Below are positions 62,101 to 64,000 of a stretch of DNA of 64,000 nucleotides, in pieces (the first letter of the stretch is position 1; each line of letters opens with the position of its first letter). The DNA is taken from the NCBI RefSeq assembly GCF_002120225.1, contig NZ_LAPZ01000007.1:222817-286816 (forward strand). The letters are read 5' to 3'. Source of the stretch: Tenacibaculum holothuriorum. GTDB taxonomy: Bacteria > Bacteroidota > Bacteroidia > Flavobacteriales > Flavobacteriaceae. The translations under genes were made by a program, and so were the position numbers. The notes under the pieces were generated by a model. The model did not search any database. It was not told the DNA's origin and saw nothing but the letters and a program-made list of their open reading frames with translations.

Positions 62101-64000
62101 GCTGATTGGCAAACAGGTAATACATTTAATATACCGAATGGCCAAGAAGGAGAATATCGTTTTATAGTAGTTGATAGTAACAACTGTACAACAATATCTA
62201 ACCCAATAATTATAAATGTTGAAGCTCCATTAACATTTAGTGAAATACATACAGATATTTCGTGTAGTGGGCAGACTGACGGAACAATTAATGTGCAAGT
62301 TAATGGAAGTTCTAATGGTTATTTGTTAGAATATAGCATTAATGGAGGAACAACTTATCAAACATCAGGATTGTTTAACAACCTATCGCCTAATAATTAT
62401 ACTATTACAATAAGAGCGTCTAGAAATTCTTATCAATGTGAGTATACAGTTGGTCCTATAGAAATAGAAAATAAAACACCAATAGTTTCAAGTGCAAGTG
62501 TAACTAAACATAGTACGTGTACAGCACCAACAGGAGGAGAAATTACTTTTGTTGCAGCAACTGGAGGGACTGGGCCAGATTATACTTATGGTTTAAATGG
62601 AAATTACTTACCAGATTTAGTACGTTCTAATTTAACACCTGGAGATTATGTAGTAACAGTTAGAGATGAAAATAATTGTGTAGAACCATTAGGAACATTA
62701 ACTATAAATGATGTGCCAGGAGCACCAAATTTATCTAGGACTATAGCTTATAATTGTGATGGCACAGGGAATATTACAGTAACAGCAAATCCAACAGGAA
62801 GTTATACATATACGTTAATAAATTCAGCAGGAACTAGAGTTGATAATAGCACAGGGGTTTTTAATAACCAACCAGTAGGGAGCTATACAGTTGAAGTAGC
62901 TTATGGTAGTTCATGTACAACAGATATTTCTGCAAATGTAGCAGCTAATCAAGAATTCAGAGGAAGTATAGTTGGTTCAACTGATAGTGAGTGTTTTGGA
63001 TCAGATAATGGAACAATTACAATTCAAGCAGAAAATTTTAGTGGAGGAAGTTATCAATATTCTTTAGATGGAACAAATTGGTCAGATACGGCAGATAATC
63101 CATATAGAATTGTTGGTTTAGGAGCAGGAACCCATAATATTTCTATTAGAGATACTTCTGGGGGAGGAATGGTTTGTGATGTTTCATTAGGAAGTATAAC
63201 TATAGCTCAACCAGATGAGTTAACTCTTTCGGCATCAGTAACACAAGTAGCTTCTTGTACAGGTACAGGAGCTACAATAACAGCGGTAGCAAGCGGAGGA
63301 ACACCTCCTTATACATATAGTATAGATGGAACAACATGGCAATCATCACCAGTATTTTCAAATGTAGCACCAAGTCCTACACCTTATACAGTGATGATTC
63401 GAGACTCGAGAAATTGTAATGAATGTGGTTGTACAGCAAACTTATTCGAAAATGGTAGCTTTGAATCACCTTCTGAATCTACTACTAGATTTAGACAATT
63501 GCATGAAGATAATGTACCTGGTTGGGATTCAACAGCTTCAGATAATTTAATAGAAGTTTGGTATAATAATTTTAATGGAGTTTCTGCGCATGAAGGTGTT
63601 GCTTTTGCTGAGTTAAATGCAAGAACAGAATCTTCATTATATCAAGAGTATTGTACACAACCAGGAGACGTAATATCTTGGTCTGTAGCACATAGAGGTA
63701 GAGCAGGGGTTGATGAAGCAGTAGTTAAAATAGGTGGAGACTTAGCAACGGCTTCGGTTGTTGAAAACATGAGTACAGGAAGAAACGCATGGGTAGTTTA
63801 TAATGGTACCTATACTGTACCAGCCGATCAATCTACTACTGTAATAGCCTTTGAAGCAGTTTCAACTGCTACTGGTAGTTTAACAGTAGGAAACTTTATT
63901 GATGATGTTCAAATATCAATAGCAAATAATAGTTGTGTGCCAGTAAGAGTGAATGTAGCTCAACCTTCACCCGTATTACACACAGCAGATGTTGTAAATA
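59107..64000 (+). CDS. Giant SprB-like surface adhesin, N-terminal part (gene continues past the window)
   Basis: An open frame of at least 1631 codons with no stop to the edge. It starts ATG 59107 with a signal peptide (LVSSFFTQAQ). Residues of about 20-395 form a unique head (RSWLPFGFSPGPNDPYDGF, GWTLVIVYENENES); about 399-540 a DUF11-like module (QLVKTIDDGAGNDLGG); about 570-650 an Ig/PKD-like module; and from about 940 several SprB-type repeats with spaced cysteines (DISCSGQTDGTINVQV, ECFGSDNGTITIQAENFSGG, SYQYSLDGTNW). A separate domain starting NLFENGSFESP (about 1445-1610) interrupts the repeats. By family knowledge this is a T9SS-secreted gliding or attachment adhesin; the C-terminal signal lies outside the window. 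Confidence 0.86.
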   Translation, partial: MMKRLLPLLILVSSFFTQAQVDDKSKRTFESKKLKQIIQESLPANARRADVDFTQRLGAGGINVRGDLTFIGNNSMNRSWLPFGFSPGPNDPYDGFSQNGSLYMDYIDIDSNSSTFSSSRARLSLPSCSRIVFAGLYWAGVYPYERWDDDGNGEGVRSDDFNQIKFKLPGSPYQDITGDIIYNEPDLPSARPYVCFKDVTTMLQGLGASPNGNYLVGNVRGVVGWDQNNGLGGSAGWTLVIVYENENESSKNISIFDGFSTINPNSNPTTDITYSGFTTIPQGPVRASMLVGALEGDRGIGGDGFHIRDTNGDYIPQSTPNRNGATNFFNGSISLFDAFLGGRRPDSENTLGFDVDLFSLNDANVGNSLIANDQTSLDVRFTTSGDVYWAFLNALAVEIIEPKIQLVKTIDDGAGNDLGGTDVTLGSQLWYQVTFQNVGTDNAIDTEVIDRLPVNVDLLTNPGDLILPAGLTAADYTYTPPSSANGFRGELRFNIPDSMVEEGGAAHTIRFRVQVVSDCNELRNVCSNRIENQAFANYSSDEAGTPRVINEPSFAGIDACNFGIVGASNFLVDIDGCSFTRDEVLCGTSVTLTAGAGFETYEWTGPNGPIPGNNQSITVSQVGTYTVAKTASAASGCLNLTETINVIDIAAGPNPLTPFADRMLVCPNNNLDLAEIYLCGTTSSRTINLPIASGSTTTARWFKLDEGSCADETENGCPNVRTSCTWNEVGSGGISETFNEAGEYRVDILYDGRCPRSYYFNVFQATLNPTITPEDIICGNDGSIMVSNVPPGYEFSLTGPNGYNLPFQAGNVPNNVLDVNVSEPGDYNLVIRNASAPGGCTYSFPPINIQRRDIDIDLRIDNTILCFDDIAEIRVQVNNVPGPYTYVVTQGTNTVGSAISVPSNDQTFNVNNAGTYQVTVTTAQCTITRSIDVIKPNELTLTAVSTKDITCLNGASDGIITLTAGGGTLDSSTGGVYRYAIWTRQGTDLYTNVSDINLADWQTGNTFNIPNGQEGEYRFIVVDSNNCTTISNPIIINVEAPLTFSEIHTDISCSGQTDGTINVQVNGSSNGYLLEYSINGGTTYQTSGLFNNLSPNNYTITIRASRNSYQCEYTVGPIEIENKTPIVSSASVTKHSTCTAPTGGEITFVAATGGTGPDYTYGLNGNYLPDLVRSNLTPGDYVVTVRDENNCVEPLGTLTINDVPGAPNLSRTIAYNCDGTGNITVTANPTGSYTYTLINSAGTRVDNSTGVFNNQPVGSYTVEVAYGSSCTTDISANVAANQEFRGSIVGSTDSECFGSDNGTITIQAENFSGGSYQYSLDGTNWSDTADNPYRIVGLGAGTHNISIRDTSGGGMVCDVSLGSITIAQPDELTLSASVTQVASCTGTGATITAVASGGTPPYTYSIDGTTWQSSPVFSNVAPSPTPYTVMIRDSRNCNECGCTANLFENGSFESPSESTTRFRQLHEDNVPGWDSTASDNLIEVWYNNFNGVSAHEGVAFAELNARTESSLYQEYCTQPGDVISWSVAHRGRAGVDEAVVKIGGDLATASVVENMSTGRNAWVVYNGTYTVPADQSTTVIAFEAVSTATGSLTVGNFIDDVQISIANNSCVPVRVNVAQPSPVLHTADVVN

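Noticed and set aside
62000..63500. CRISPR-like or satellite repeat array
   Set aside because: The repetition is at protein level (SprB-type modules with diverged codons), in a continuous reading frame, not at DNA level.

Overview
The window is a strongly AT-rich piece of chromosome from a marine-type member of the Flavobacteriaceae (Tenacibaculum/Polaribacter-like; genus not provable from here). Evidence for this is: type IX secretion (T9SS) and gliding genes (PorQ, a PorP/SprF-type barrel, an SprB-like giant adhesin, and gliding-type and T9SS C-terminal signals); SusC-like and other TonB-dependent receptors; DUF4249, DUF2141 and 2TM-domain proteins; a zeaxanthin-type carotenoid tail (crtZ, lycopene cyclase); and promoters of the Bacteroidetes type (TTG, about 19 nt, TAnnTTTG), best seen at rpmH and pyrG.

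Layout. 1-5.0 kb: one plus-strand run ending in a strong terminator, with carotenoid hydroxylase (partial), lycopene cyclase, TspO, an SDR/DUF2867 protein, glutathione peroxidase, an SRPBCC protein and a photolyase. This looks like a pigment and photo-oxidative stress operon. 5.1-10.5 kb: a DUF2141 protein, a LytS-type histidine kinase carrying a C-terminal 2TM domain, five free-standing 2TM proteins in tandem, a secreted amidohydrolase and a LytTR response regulator. 10.5-12.7 kb: histidine catabolism genes hutG and hutI on the minus strand. 12.7-19.2 kb: small membrane proteins, an NTR/TIMP-like membrane protein, guanine deaminase, fumarase, a 57-aa membrane protein, a membrane-anchored AraC regulator and an acyltransferase. 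19.2-29.1 kb: a TonB-dependent receptor, yidC, pyrG, rpmH and a short-form carB. 29.2-33.5 kb: a membrane LytTR regulator next to a TonB receptor/DUF4249 pair. 33.6-39.7 kb: MarR plus a complete MFP-RND-TolC efflux operon. 39.8-41.2 kb: a small accessory patch (SUKH, cupin, ArsR) bounded by a flavobacterial intergenic repeat. 41.3-45.9 kb: a lipoprotein amine oxidase, a cyclase-family hydrolase, a hotdog thioesterase, a GlmU-like protein and a 2OG-oxygenase-like protein. 45.9-54.8 kb: an M14 lipoprotein peptidase, a T9SS beta-helix protein, coaD, ddl, a PASTA protein, rluD, cmk and porQ. 55-64 kb: a gliding/T9SS surface locus ending in a giant adhesin that runs off the window.

No rRNA, tRNA, CRISPR, transposase or phage gene was seen. 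No stretch longer than 300 bases lacks a gene. The most interesting items are the 2TM-domain expansion behind a LytS kinase, a family of cassette-end-like repeats at the 3' ends of three accessory genes, three sets of putative operators sitting beside the regulator that probably reads them (MarR, LytTR, ArsR), the NTR-headed membrane protein, and the SPOR-tailed PorP/SprF protein beside a giant SprB-like adhesin with an inserted domain. Domain and family names come from reading motifs by eye; no database search was run.
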